Shown here one piece after another: positions 9,437-20,739 of a stretch of 64,000 bases of DNA. Origin of the DNA: Lottia gigantea (Eukaryota; Mollusca; Gastropoda; Lottiidae); contig NW_008707735.1 in NCBI RefSeq assembly GCF_000327385.1, forward strand, positions 138,973 through 202,972. Reading direction: 5' to 3'. Position numbers and translations under genes: made by a program. Numbering within the stretch: position 1 is the first letter of the stretch; each line of letters opens with the position of its first letter. The notes beneath the pieces are model-generated. The model worked only from the letters and a program-made list of their open reading frames with translations, ran no database searches and was not told where the DNA came from.

Positions 9437-10012
9437 AGTCCGATAAGGTACAGAACAGTAGGATATAAAACTCTATTTCATTTCCTTAGTTCAATAAGAT
9501 ACAGAACAGTAGGATATAAAACTTCATTTCATTTCATTAGTTCAATAAGATACAGAACAGTAGGATATAAAACTCTATTTCATTTCATTAGTTCAATAAG
9601 GTACAGAACAGTAGGATATAAAACTCTATTTCATTTCATTAGTGCAATAAGATACAGAACAGTAGGATATAAAACTCTATTTCATTTCATTAGTCCAATA
9701 AGATACAGAACAGTAGGATATAAAACTCTATTTCATTTCATTAGTCCAATAAGATACAGAACAGTAGGATATAAAACTCTATTTCATTTCATTAGTCCAA
9801 TAAGATACAGAACAGTAGGATATAAAACTCTATTTCATTTCATTAGTCCAATAAGATACAGAACAGTAGGATATAAAACTCTATTTCATTTCATTAGTCC
9901 AATTAGATACAGAACAGTAGGATATAAAACTCTATTTCATTTCATTAGTGCAATAAGATACAGACCAGTAGGATATAAAACTCTATTTCATTTCATTAGT
10001 CCAGAAAGGTTC
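9437..10012 (+). repeat. 51-bp tandem array derived from the 3' end of repeat family B
   Basis: About eleven units, period 51 (ACAGAACAG at 9450, 9501, 9552, 9603 and on to 9960). The unit (AGTCCAATAAGATACAGAAC, AGTAGGATATAAAACTC, TATTTCATTTCATT) aligns along its whole length with the 3' end of family B (e.g. 15400-15450, 36895-36935). It lies between the 5' end of the TSP1 gene and the 3' end of the TIR receptor. Confidence 0.9.
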
Positions 10013-10209
10013 CGAATGGCATAAAACTCAGATTGGTTGTCACAGTGACAGTTGTGTTGTTTGTGACCAGAAGGTCGGCAACTTATTTATGATAGATATA
10101 CTTCCTGGTGTGAACAGTTCATTAACTTCTACCAATATACATGTATTCCCAAACTCTTTTCTGGATTTCGGGTTTCGTTTTGCGGTTCAGATGGTAATTA
10201 TTTGGGCTT

Positions 10210-10215
10210 TTTATT
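10210..10215 (-). terminator. Poly(A) signal of the Ig-TIR receptor gene
   Basis: AATAAA on the minus strand, 71 bases beyond the stop codon end at 10286. Confidence 0.5.
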
Positions 10216-10285
10216 GGCACACTTACAGCCTTTTCGTGTTCAGAATGAGATGGAGGCTTGATAGTCGTGGCTCTAGAAACATTAC

Positions 10286-13200
10286 CTAGACCATTATTTC
10301 CATGTGGTTTATTGGAACGGAAGCAGGCTGGATGTCGGGAAATTCTGTGTTCATGTTGAAATTCAGGGGCGAACTGATTCCACTGTCCCTTGAATTATTA
10401 GTCCCCGTGGAAGTTTGAGTCACCACTCGGATGTTTGTAGGCCGGGATCGAGTATGGTGGACTTCCGGTTCTTTACTTCCTGTGTCATCTTCGTTTCCGT
10501 TCGAGCTGGCGCTCGCTAACAAAGGACGACAACTCGAACGCGATATACTATCACACTGTTTCGGTGTCTTCTCTCGTGGAAGATTCTTTTTTAATTTGCA
10601 ATAAAAATTCTTCACTTTTCTTGAATTTTTCGGATCCTTCCAGGGCCATTTTATGGTGGTAAAAATAGATGGCGCCTTTTTCAATATGGTGTCTGTCAAG
10701 TCGTCTGGGACGGAGTTTTTGGGAATATCTTCAATTTGAACGATAAATATTCGAATACTTGCTGCTTTGGCGATATCGAAGATATAACATAATTTTTTGT
10801 CTCTAATAAAGTTTCGAGTGTAAATTAAAACTGTAGCAAAACTGTTCTCTATATTCTCCTCTAACTTGCTTATCTCCCCTGAAATAGAAATTTTAATGAT
10901 CACGTAAAAAATAACGTACGACCTCCTGGCGAACCCCAAAAGCTGAAGAAAAAAATGGCATTGGCTTGTGTCTATTCAATCTGATTGGCTGACAACAACA
11001 CGGAATTATAGTATCTCTCCCCAAGATCTTAACATAGATTGTCTTTTGGTAGAATATTTTTAACTAGCTTACTTAGGTAATAAAAAAAACTTACTGTGTC
11101 CCAGCAATACGCAATGTTTATCAAAAATTTTATACTCTGTAAGTTGAGGTTTAAAATAATTCTGGACGAAAGTTTGATCAGCATCGTTATACAGCAGTAA
11201 TATATCATTCTTTAAAACTCCTAAAATAAGACAGACAAGTAAACATTGGGTGTGCAATGAGGGAAATTTAGCAAGAACAGCGGCATAAGCATACTATTTT
11301 TGAAGTTTGATAAGATAGATTATTGATCTTTCAAACAAGCTTGTCAATCAACTGAGATATAGACCTAATAGCTGGTGACCTTTGAACTCTCACAGTGGTA
11401 ATGGCCCAGATTAGAATTCATAGTCTTGTACTAAAAAGACTATAAAAAGCAACAAACCTAAAATCCTTACCCCTATCAGGAAATTTCCCAAATTTTCTAC
11501 GGACGAAATAATCAATTCTCTGTTTATACAGACAATAGAGAATTAAACACGTCACCATGACAACAACTGGCACTAGTAGCAGGAGTAGCCAATACAACTT
11601 CTGTATCGTTTCTGAAAATAGGGATACATGTCGTTAGTATCATCATTTTTAAAATGAAATGGGAGATTTTTGTCTTACCTCTTGACATTGCTTTTTCCCG
11701 GTTTGTGTTTCCGATACGCACAGATAACACAGAACGCGTTCCTGTAAACAGACATACCTGGTGGTATAATGGTAACATCAAAACCAGTTCGACTTCCAAC
11801 TTTAGTCGTTTGTAGAATACACGAATAAACAGTATCATAATCTTCAGTTTTGATAGTTTCTATTACTAGCTTATTACCCACTATAGTTCCATTGTTTCTG
11901 AAATAGAAAGTAGGGGCGAAATCTTAATCGCAGAGTGTCATCAACATATTTTTTTTAAAAAAAAGTTGCTATCGCTATGCGCCTAAATAAGACAAGTCTT
12001 TTTCGTTGACCCCCCACGTCCCTCCTCCCCGAACCCTCTCCCCACTTTGAAACACACCCTTAACCTTCTCCTTACTTGCTATAATGTTTGACAGTAAATC
12101 TTGAATCACTAGAGACCCAGTGACCTCGATCATCTTTATATTTATATCTCCACTCGGCAATCCTATCTTCTTCCTCTCCTGACAAACAACCAAAATTTCC
12201 TTCACAAGTTATCTCCCTTCTTTCACCAATTCCCGCCATTATCGGCCCAGTCGGTTTCTGTGTAATATCAATTCGACCATTCTTTGTTTCGCATTCTGAA
12301 ATAAAGTAGAATTTGAAAATTTTGGTTTTCGCTCTACTATTGTAAGTCTTGTTCACTGAAGAACTGAATAGTCTACCTACTTTACTCCTGTAAGTCTTGT
12401 TCACTGAAGAACTGAATAGTCTACCTACTTTACTCCTGTGAGTCTTGTTCACTGAAGAACTGAATAGTCTACCTACTTTACTCCTGTAAGTCTTGTTCAC
12501 TGAAGAACTGAATAGTCTACCTACTTTACTCCTGTGAGTCTTGTTCACTGAAGAACTGAATAGTCTACCTACTTTACTCCTGTAAGTCTTGTTCACTGAA
12601 GAACTGAATAGTCTACCTACTTTACTCCTGTAAGTCTTGTTCACTGAAGAACTGAATAGTCTACCTACTTTACTCCTGTAAGTCTTGTTCACTGAAGAAC
12701 TGAATAGTCTACCTACTTTACTCCTGTAAGTCTTGTTCACTGAAGAACTGAATAGTCTACCTACTTTACTCCTGTGAGTCTTGTTCACTGAAGAACTGAA
12801 TAGTCTACCTACTTTACTCCTGTGAGTCTTGTTCACTGAAGAACTGAATAGTCTACCTACTTTACTCCTGTGAGTCTTGTTCACTGAAGAACTGAATAGT
12901 CTACCTACTTTACTCCTGTGAGTCTTGTTCACTGAAGAACTGAATAGTCTACCTACTTTACTCCTGTGAGTCTTGTTCACTGAAGAACTGAATAGTCTAC
13001 CCACTTTACTCCTGTGAGTCTTGTTCACTGAAGAACTGAATAGTCTACCTACTTTACTCCTGTGAGTCTTGTTCACTGAAGAACTGAATAGTCTACCTAC
13101 TTTACTCCTGTGAGTCTTGTTCACTGAAGAACTGAATAGTCTACCTACTTTACTCCTGTGAGTCTTGTTCACTGAAGAACTGAATAGTCTACCTACTTTA

Positions 13201-14184
13201 CTCCTGTGAGTCTTGTTCACTGAAGAACTGAATAGTCTACCTACTTTACTCCTGTGAGTCTTGTTCACTGAAGAACTGAATAGTCTACCTACTTTACTCC
13301 TGTGAGTCTTGTTCACTGAAGAACTGAATAGTCTACCTACTTTACTCCTGTGAGTCTTGTTCACTGAAGAACTGAATAGTCTACCCACTTTACTCCTGTG
13401 AGTCTTGTTCACTGAAGAACTGAATAATCTACCCACTTTACTCTTGTAAGTCTTGTTCACTGAAGAACTGAATAGCCTACGCCTGCGTCTACAGTTGCGT
13501 TTGCTCTCAGACTTTAGATACTAATACTTTCACACTAACCGTCTTTATTATGGATGCTATATCCGTAACATTGAAAACAACAAGGTCTTAGAAGAGTTAT
13601 AGCCCCTTACCTATGACGTTTAACCAGACCTCGTGTTTTATCGTAAGACTATTATTCCTAGCAACACATTTATACCATCCGCCATCTTTGATTTTTCTGG
13701 AGCGGATGATTCTCAAACTCTGATTTCCTTGCTGTTCCTGTACGTTATCATCGCCGACATACCAAGGGTATTCATAATAACCATCTTCGAACATTTTATA
13801 CCAAACCATACTAGTGTATCCAGTTGTACAACAGTGTATCATTTTATATTGCCCTGCTCTGACGTAAACCACCTCTGCTGGGGGTCCCCGGAAAGACAGT
13901 TCGTCTGCAATACAGAAATCTTCAGTTAGCACAAGAGGTTTTATAATAAAATGACAAATGAAAAGAAAAACCACCCGATTTTGCTCCTTTGAAATACTGG
14001 GTTATTCAGTTAGTTCCATATAGGCTCGTTATAGGCTAGGACTATATAGCATTGGAAATTGAAAAGTAAAACTAATAATGAAGGTTGATGACCTACCACT
14101 AGGATCATTCTGTGGACACTTGTAACTGTTTGTTGAAACAACCAGTAGAATTAAAACCAAACACAATACTTCTCGTCCAGCCAT
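10286..14184 (-). CDS. Single-pass receptor with two Ig domains and a TIR domain (IL-1R/Toll class), complete
   Basis: Seven coding exons in transcript order: 14184-14097, 13904-13611, 12295-12076, 11897-11758, 11611-11471, 11220-11095, 10878-10286. Together 1602 nt, 533 residues, all joins in frame. Residues 1-20 are a signal peptide (MAGREVLCLVLILLVVSTNS). Residues about 30-127 are Ig domain 1 (HCCTTGYTSMVWYK, then GGWYKC). Residues 128-247 are Ig domain 2 (EITCEGN, AEWRYKY, then VYSCIL), itself split by an intron. Residues about 253-275 are the membrane helix (LYWLLLLLVPVVVMVTCLIL), followed by basic residues. Residues about 296-437 are a TIR domain: box 1 DILLLYNDADQTFVQNYF, a middle part, and NFYCKLKKNLP at the usual box 3 position. 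A Ser/Thr-rich tail of about 96 residues follows. Box 2 (RD..PG in typical members) reads LLGHREISK, and box 3 has FY rather than FW, so the TIR is diverged. Likely role is innate immune or neural signalling at the plasma membrane; ligand unknown. Vertebrate IL-1 receptors usually have three Ig domains. Confidence 0.9.
12345..13482 (-). repeat. 48-bp intronic minisatellite
   Basis: About 23-24 nearly identical 48-bp units (forward CTACCTACTTTACTCCTGTG, then AGTCTTGTTCACTGAAGAAC, then TGAATAGT) fill most of the intron between Ig-domain exons of the TIR receptor. Sparse variants (TGTAAG vs TGTGAG; CTACCCAC vs CTACCTAC) are clustered, the mark of unequal exchange. The minus strand has an open frame of 16-residue units (NKTHRSKVGRLFSSSV) because 48 is divisible by 3; it is not a plausible coding exon. 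Confidence 0.95.
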
Positions 14185-14439
14185 TCTCCGACTTCTCTAA
14201 CTGAAAACCATAAAAATATACAACAAGATGAATTTGAGAATTTCTGTAAACTTAAGAGTTGTGGTGACAGAAGTAGACAAAGTGATAATTGTTTGATTTA
14301 ACGAAATGCACAAGAAATTTGATTTGACTAATTTAACATATTGTCATTTCCGTTTTATAACTATCTCACTTACTAACCAGGAAACGATCAGTTCACATTC
14401 TTTGGTAGACAGTATAAAGAATCTTCTGTTCGCGAATTG

Positions 14440-14684
14440 AAAATGAGATGAGCTCTAGTCAATTAGCTAACATTAAGTCCTGTATTAGAAAATTAATCCC
14501 CATTTCTAAAACTAGCTCTACTGATGAGGATTGTGTATCTGAAACATGTCGACAGCATGAGATGAGCTCTTGTCAATTAGCTAACATTAAGTCCTATATT
14601 AGAAAATTAACAGCCATTTCTCAAATTAGCTGTCCTGATGAAGATTGTATATCTGAAACACGTGTCAACAATATGAGATAGGGA
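14440..14684 (+). ncRNA. Tandem repeat (114-bp period) carrying hammerhead-ribozyme-like cores
   Basis: Two units. Each has CTGATGA (14521-14527 and 14635-14641), a 13-base segment able to form a 4-bp stem with a 5-base loop (GGAT..ATCT, AGAT..ATCT), then GAAAC (14541 and 14655) and a following GTC (ending 14550 and 14666). In the second unit, ACACGTGT gives a 2-bp stem III with loop ACGU before the GUC cleavage triplet. Flanks supply a possible stem I: AGCTGTC before the core of unit 2 and GACAGCAT after the core of unit 1. This is the layout of type I hammerheads with very short stem III, known from Penelope-like elements and animal retrozymes. The structure is inferred by eye. It lies just upstream of the TIR receptor gene. 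Confidence 0.45.
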
Positions 14685-14714
14685 AAAATGACATTCAAGA
14701 TCACCAAACTTTCA

Positions 14715-14812
14715 CATACGAACCAAGGTTAGAACCCACCTCAACCATTGACGTCATGGAAATATTCCGACGCTCTTACCGACTGTGCTACGACCCGTCC
14801 GTAGAACCTCGT
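14715..14812 (-). repeat. tRNA-like head of SINE family A, reverse copy
   Basis: On the minus strand, GGTCGTAGCACAGTCGGTAA is an A-box-like start. It is followed by AGAGCGTCGGAATATTTCC, a TGACGTCA, and GGTGGGTTCTAACC as a B-box-like element. The A-B spacing exceeds that of a functional tRNA and no cloverleaf is apparent. Confidence 0.5.
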
Positions 14813-15284
14813 CTAAAATGTTTATTCTAGAGAACATTGTAAAATATTGAACCATGCTTTTACTAACCTATTAATTCCACGTGAAATCAATCTTAACATT
14901 CCATGATTGACATAGTGTACAGTTGATATAAAACTTCCTTATATAGACACCTTTATCAAGTGTCTTGTATCATCATATAGCAATGTATATAGGATACTAG
15001 TCACGGATTACCAGTGAATTATCTCTGATACAATATACATCCTAGTCACGCTCTAAATAAGGGTCGTGGGTTTTTCCTTACCCTAGATGCGTGCCCTTCC
15101 AATCATTAATCATCAATAGCTTTTATTATTCGTTTCCGCGGCGTCTCAGTGAGTAAAACGCTCCAAATAATAACTCTGCCCACCCCTCCCTGTCAGTGAT
15201 GGAAGTTTGAATATGAAAATCGAAATGAATGGAGTTTGACGTCTTACGATGAAAATTTAAGGGGCTGACAAAAGAAAAAGCATT

Positions 15285-15450
15285 TTGTCTTTGGGGTTGG
15301 GGCAGTTCGTGTGCTACAGGCTGCTCAAGTTAAAGACTCTTGGACAGTTGGAAATCAGAAATTTCATCATTACACACTGCATGGTGTTGTCAGTCTTCTT
15401 TAGCCCAATTAGGTTGCAAGTAGGACGTAAGACTCTATTTCAGTTCAGTT
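15285..15450 (+). repeat. Dispersed repeat family B copy
   Basis: Contains CTACAGGCTGCTCAAGTTAAAG, GGACAGTTGGAAATC, CATTACACACTGCATGGTG, TAGCCCAATTAGGTTGCAAG and TAGGACGTAAGACTCTATTTC in order, giving the full 5' to 3' order of family B in about 150 bp. Confidence 0.65.
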
Positions 15451-15921
15451 TCATTATTATTTTTTGTCGTCATGGTTGTCCATAAAATATATTTTAAAAA
15501 CTCTTCAATTAGAAGTCGTGAAAGGTCGTATGACGTCATCTTCGTTATTTCGTATGGCGACACTATTCAAATTTCAAGTTTTATTGTGTTTTTAACGAAT
15601 AATTGCGACACGAATTGATAGTTAGTGACATTATCAGTTAAACTGTGTTCGTGTGGAAATTTAGACATCATTAATTCGTGTTATAAAACAGTTCTGAACA
15701 GAAATAGGTCTAATATGATTTTTGCACGTGTTGTCGTTTTCGCCAGTAGAGTAACAATGGCGGCGTTTTCAAAAGTTGTTGTGAAACTTTTCGTCTGACA
15801 GTTTCGGTTGGAGTCTGTAAACAATGTTTATGATCAATTTGTGACAATAGACTTTTGAATAATTTTAGAAAATGCCAGTAATTACTGAAAAGCTGAAGTG
15901 AAATATGGGTCAACATTGACG

Positions 15922-16524
15922 ATGGAGAGCGAACAACGCCAAAAAAAAGTGAGTAAGATTTATTTCTATTTTGTGATGCGAATAAAAGAATTTTTGATTG
16001 TAATTTATTAATGAATGTACCCAAATCCCGAGGGTGGGGCACTTTACTTGGATGCCCTCACCACAACATCCCTTCCCAAGGGTCTATTTGAGATATGAAG
16101 GACAGGCGTGACAGAGCGTTAAATTACTTGATTGGTTGAGTAGAAGAGTTTTGGGAATGAATTTGAATTTTGATTATCTGATTGACCAGTGGAATTGTTT
16201 TGTGGACCAGTGTTTTCTAGTGAAGATGTGTCATCGCTATGTTAAAATTGATTTGCCAAGTACTGAAAATTTCACAAGATTAACAAAATATATATGAAAA
16301 TTATATGATCCTTATAAGACTGACTCCGTCACGCCTGTCCTTAGGGAAATCTTGGGTCTGGTCCCCTCACCCCTTTTACTCCAAATCATGTGGTTTTTAG
16401 TCTTTAATTGAAACGCACTCTCCACACACAGACAACAAACCAAGCGTATGACCTAGATAATTGTGAAGCACGCGAATTTTTCAGGGTCCAGAAGTGGAGC
16501 CTCCACTTCCCCGCGAACGTTCAG
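15922..16524 (+). CDS. Candidate first two coding exons of an unknown gene (partial)
   Basis: Exon 1 (15922-15948) starts ATGGAGAGCGAACAACGCC and ends at a GTGAGT donor after nine codons (MESEQRQKK). Exon 2 (16485-16524) follows the acceptor GAATTTTTCAG and ends at GTAAGC, adding GPEVEPPLPRERS in the same frame. Joined, they give a charged, proline-containing N-terminus. Upstream are a palindromic TGACGTCA (15531) and a GGCGGCG patch (15762), compatible with a promoter. No further exon was found before 27.7 kb. The family is not recognised; chance splice-site pairing is possible. Confidence 0.35.
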
Positions 16525-16807
16525 GTAAGCAGGTAACAGACCGTACTTGGTCTAGGTAATTAGCGCTGCATCGTAGCCGGCTTTATTCATCTTTTGTTCG
16601 TCCTTGTGCTGTCTACAAGCGGAAGAGCTTGAAGTACTAACTATCCATTAAAAACCGATTTCGTTCATCGACACCGCTTCTGTTGTATATTGACCGTCTT
16701 TTAAATATTCGACAAGATAGAACTTAACCAGTCTGACAAGATACTATCCCTGTTCGTAGCCAAAAGCTTTGTCCAATAGTTCTTCTCGCAGCCTTCTGAC
16801 TGTATCA

Positions 16808-17432
16808 TCGATCACTTGTTCAGCTTGTTATATTGAAGTGAGCTCATTTCACCAATAGCTCGCCAGGTACCTTCTATATTCATCAATCACTTGTTCAGCT
16901 TGTTATATTGAAGTGAGCTCATTTCACTAATAGCTCGCTAGGTACCTTCTATATTCATCAATCACTTGTTCAGCTTGTTATATATTGAAGTGAGCTCATT
17001 TCACCAATAGCTCGCTAGGTACCTTCTATATTCATCAATCACTTGTTCAGCTTGTTATAATATTTGAAGTGAGCTCATTTCACTAATAGCTCGCTAGGTA
17101 CCTTCTATATTCATCGATCACTTGTTCAGCTTGTTATAATATTTGAAGTGAGCTCATTTCACTAATAGCTCGCTAGGTACCTTCTATATTCATCAATCAC
17201 TTGTTCAGCTTGTTATAATATTTGAAGTGAGCTCATTTCACCAATAGCTCGCTAGGTACCTTCTATATTCATCGATCACTTGTTCAGCTTGTTATATTGA
17301 AGTGAGCTCATTTCACCAATAGCTCGCTAGGTACCTTCTATATTCATCAATCACTTGTTCAGCTTGTTATAATATTTGAAGTGAGCTCATTTCACCAATA
17401 GCTCGCTAGGTACCTTCTATATTCATCAATAA
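16808..17432 (+). repeat. 75-82-bp tandem array
   Basis: Eight units beginning ATCAATCACTTGTTCAGCTT, with GAAGTGAGCTCATTTCACC and GCTCGCTAGGTACCTTCTAT inside. Unit length varies through TATA / TATATA / TAATATT variants. Two decayed units continue to about 17520. Confidence 0.95.
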
Positions 17433-17559
17433 TTGGATCAACTAGTTATAAGTCTCCTACGTTTGTTTTTCAACCGAGTCTACTGTATTCACCAACCACC
17501 TGTTCTACTAGATATAAATCTCAACCCCCAACGATATGAACATCGAGTCTTTCAGAGTC

Positions 17560-18000
17560 AATCTTAATATTTACTGACATACATCATCAACCAAATATAC
17601 ATATAATATACAATTAAACACTAAAAACCACAATAACCCGACCTCCCCCCCCCCTTTCTCTGCCCATACTCTAACCGAAATCCTCAAAAATCGTCCGTCC
17701 ATCATTGATTTTATTGAAAAAGCTAACAAGACTGGAATTACACAATGTTTGATTTTACTGTTTAATTGTTGTCTGTAGTATGTTCAAGATTAAATAGTGG
17801 TTATTACCCTTTATAGGGTATCCGTTTACAATGTCATGAATACTTAATATGCAAAAATGCCGAAATTCATAGCATATGTATGTAAGCTTTGGATCGTACG
17901 AAACTATGTATGGTTCTTACACAGAAATAATACACATGAACATAGTTCACCACCATTTTGAATGTATTCCTCGACTTAATATATCGAAATTTCTGAAAGC
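17560..18000. other. AT-rich spacer, no feature seen
   Basis: No exon or repeat was recognised between the 75-bp and 31-bp arrays. Confidence 0.4.
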
Positions 18001-18009
18001 CTTTTATCT

Positions 18010-19336
18010 TTCAACAAAGCCTTCAAATAATATGTAAAGCCATTACTAAGCCTAAAAATAATATGTAAAGCCATTACTAAGCCTATATGTAAAGCCATTA
18101 CTAAGCCTAAAAATAATATGTAAAGCCATTACTAAGCCTAAAAATAATATGTAAAGCCATTACGAAGCCTAAAAATAATATGTAAAGCCATTACTAAGCC
18201 TAAAAATAATATGTAAAGCCATTACTAAGCCTAAAATAAAAATAATATGTAAAGCCATTACTAAGCCTATAAATAATATGTAAAGCCATTACTAAGCCTA
18301 TAAATAATATGTAAAGCCATTACTAAGCCTATAAATAATATGTAAAGCCATTACTAAGCCTATAAATAATATGTAAAGCCATTACTAAGCCTAAAATAAA
18401 AATAATATGAAAAGCCATTACTAAGCCTATAAATAATATGTAAAGCCATTACTAAGCCTAAAATAAAAATAATATGTAAAGCCATTACTAAGCCTATAAA
18501 TAATATGTAAAGCCATTACTAAGCCTAAAATAAAAATAATATGTAAAGCCATTACTAAGCCTATAAATAATATGTAAAGCCATTCTAAAACTATAAATAA
18601 TATGTAAAGCCATTACTAAGCCTATAAATAATATGTAAAGCCATTACTAAGCCTATAAATAATATGAAAAGCCATTACTAAGCCTATAAATAATATGTAA
18701 AGCCATTCTAAAACTATAAATAATATGTAAAGCCATTCTAAAACTATAAATAATATGTAAAGCTATTACTAAGCCTATAAATAATATGTAAAGCCATTCT
18801 AAAACTATAAATAATATGTAAAGCCATTACTAAGCCTATAAATAATATGTAAAGCCATTACTAAGCCTATAAATAATATGTAAAGCCATTACTAAGCCTA
18901 TAAATAATATGTAAAGCCATTACTAAGCCTATAAATAATATGAAAAGCCATTACTAAGCCTATAAATAATATGAAAAGTTATTCTAAAACTATAAATAAT
19001 ATGAAAAGCCATTACTAAGCCTATAAATAATATGTAAAGCCATTACTAAGCCTATAAATAATATGAAAAGTTATTCTAAGCCTATATATAATATGTAAAG
19101 CCATTACTAAGCCTATAAATAATATGTAAAGCCATTACTAAGCCTATAAATAATATGAAAAGTTATTCTAAAACTATAAATAATATGAAAAGCCATTACT
19201 AAGCCTATAAATAATATGTAAAGCCATTACTAAGCCTATAAATAATATGAAAAGTTATTCTAAGCCTATATATAATATGTAAAGCCATTACTAAGCCTAT
19301 AAATAATATGTAAAGCCATTACTAAGCCTATAAATA
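18010..19336 (+). repeat. 31-bp tandem array with higher-order structure
   Basis: Roughly 42 units of about 31 bp (AATAATATGTAAAGCCATTA then CTAAGCCTATA). Variant units (CTAAAATAAA linkers, GAAAAGTTATT, CATTCTAAAACT) recur in blocks. A multi-unit block near 18950-19130 is repeated almost exactly at 19140-19330. Confidence 0.95.
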
Positions 19337-19984
19337 TGATTTGAAGATTTAGTTGAAATATTAAAGCTTTTGCAATATTCGACAGAATTCAAGGAAGAGA
19401 TTTAAAATGGTGGTAAACTATGTTCGTGTATCTTATTATCATGTAAGATGCAATAGTCTGTCAGTGACACAAGTCTACACTAAATAGACCAAGTCTCGTT
19501 AAATCACGTAGATCTAAACATAGATAGCTATAGGCTGATTTAAATTGGCAGAACTTTGACGTCTGCTTTCTAATCCTACGTCTGAGCGTGAAGACATGAA
19601 AATGGCCATAACATTTTTATGTCGTGAAAAAAAATTGAATTATTTTCTTTTAAAGTAAGGTTGTAAAATCGTAATGACGAATTTAAACACAAATCGATAA
19701 AAGCAATTTTTGAAAATCTAATTTTTGACCAATGAAATGTTTAGTTGTTATTAAGATCTGAAGATATTCCGCAGTAAATGATGTTTTATGATTTGATTGG
19801 TTGTTACGGTGAAGATCAGACAAATTTACGACTTGAGTTATATTTTAATCTTCCTTCAAGATAAATCGAATCTTTCTCAATGGCACGGCTTCAACAATTT
19901 CAATCTGAATGTAAACCAAGGCGAAATGATTTTCTTTCTAGCTTTCTCTAAAACTACTGGTTATGTCGAACAACTGTGGTCGTA

Positions 19985-20275
19985 GTTTTGAATCTCGGTC
20001 AATGTTTGAAATCTGGTGGCCTTAGATAAGGCATTTTACCTATTATTCCATTGGACTCAGATTGGGAACAGATAATCCGAGTAGGCCTATTTATCATCCG
20101 AGAAGGAATCTTAATCTAATAGATTAGACAGGATCCTGTTATCCACGTAAAATCATAACTAAGAGATTTGACCAGCTGGTAGACAGGATCCTCGACAACC
20201 TTAGCTGTTATCCTAGTAGACTCAGATTAGCCAAGGACCATCTGCATCCTTCAGAACCTACGTTGTTATCTTTAC
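19985..20275 (+). repeat. SINE family A body and tail copy
   Basis: GAATCTCGGTCAATGTTTGA, TCTGGTGGCCTTAGATAAGG, then GACCAGCTGGTAGACAGGAT and CCTCGACAACC follow the same order as in the 38785-39057 copy (TCTGGTGACCTTGAATAAG ... GACCAGTTGGTAGAAGGG). The tRNA-like head is not seen. The tail is partly duplicated. Confidence 0.55.
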
Positions 20276-20739
20276 TCGCGACAATAAAACAAGTTCATGA
20301 ATACAACTCAATATTTAGAAATCTGAAATCTCGTTTGTTTTCTGGAATCAACTAAATTCAGAAAACGAAGTAAAATGGCGAGAAGAAAACAAGTTTACAG
20401 TAATATAGCGAGACAGCTTCTCCACGTTTGATTAGCCCCTAATTACCTCCCTTGAAAAACATCGCAATCAGACGATAATCCACTTCCGCTAAAAGGAGAA
20501 TTTGGCGCGAAAATTAAGTCAGGCGTAACTAGTCGAAAACCTAATTTCCGTTCCCTCGTTTCTTTCTATTCAGTATTTTAATTCTTTTATCGACACTTTC
20601 CGCCTTTCTCTAACGACATCACATCCAAACCAAAAAAACAATTCAAAGCAATTCTCGAAAATTTGCATTGTTATTTCTCGCTATCAATGACTTTGAAATC
20701 AGTTTCAAACAGAAATACGATGTATAGGCGTTAAAAGGC

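Noticed and set aside
12072-13460. 462-codon open frame on the minus strand
   Set aside because: Apart from the last ~75 codons, which are the Ig exon, it is the 48-bp intronic minisatellite read in a period divisible by three; real splice sites place it in an intron.
16808-17432. CRISPR-like repeat array
   Set aside because: Units are contiguous with no unique spacers, and the genome is eukaryotic.
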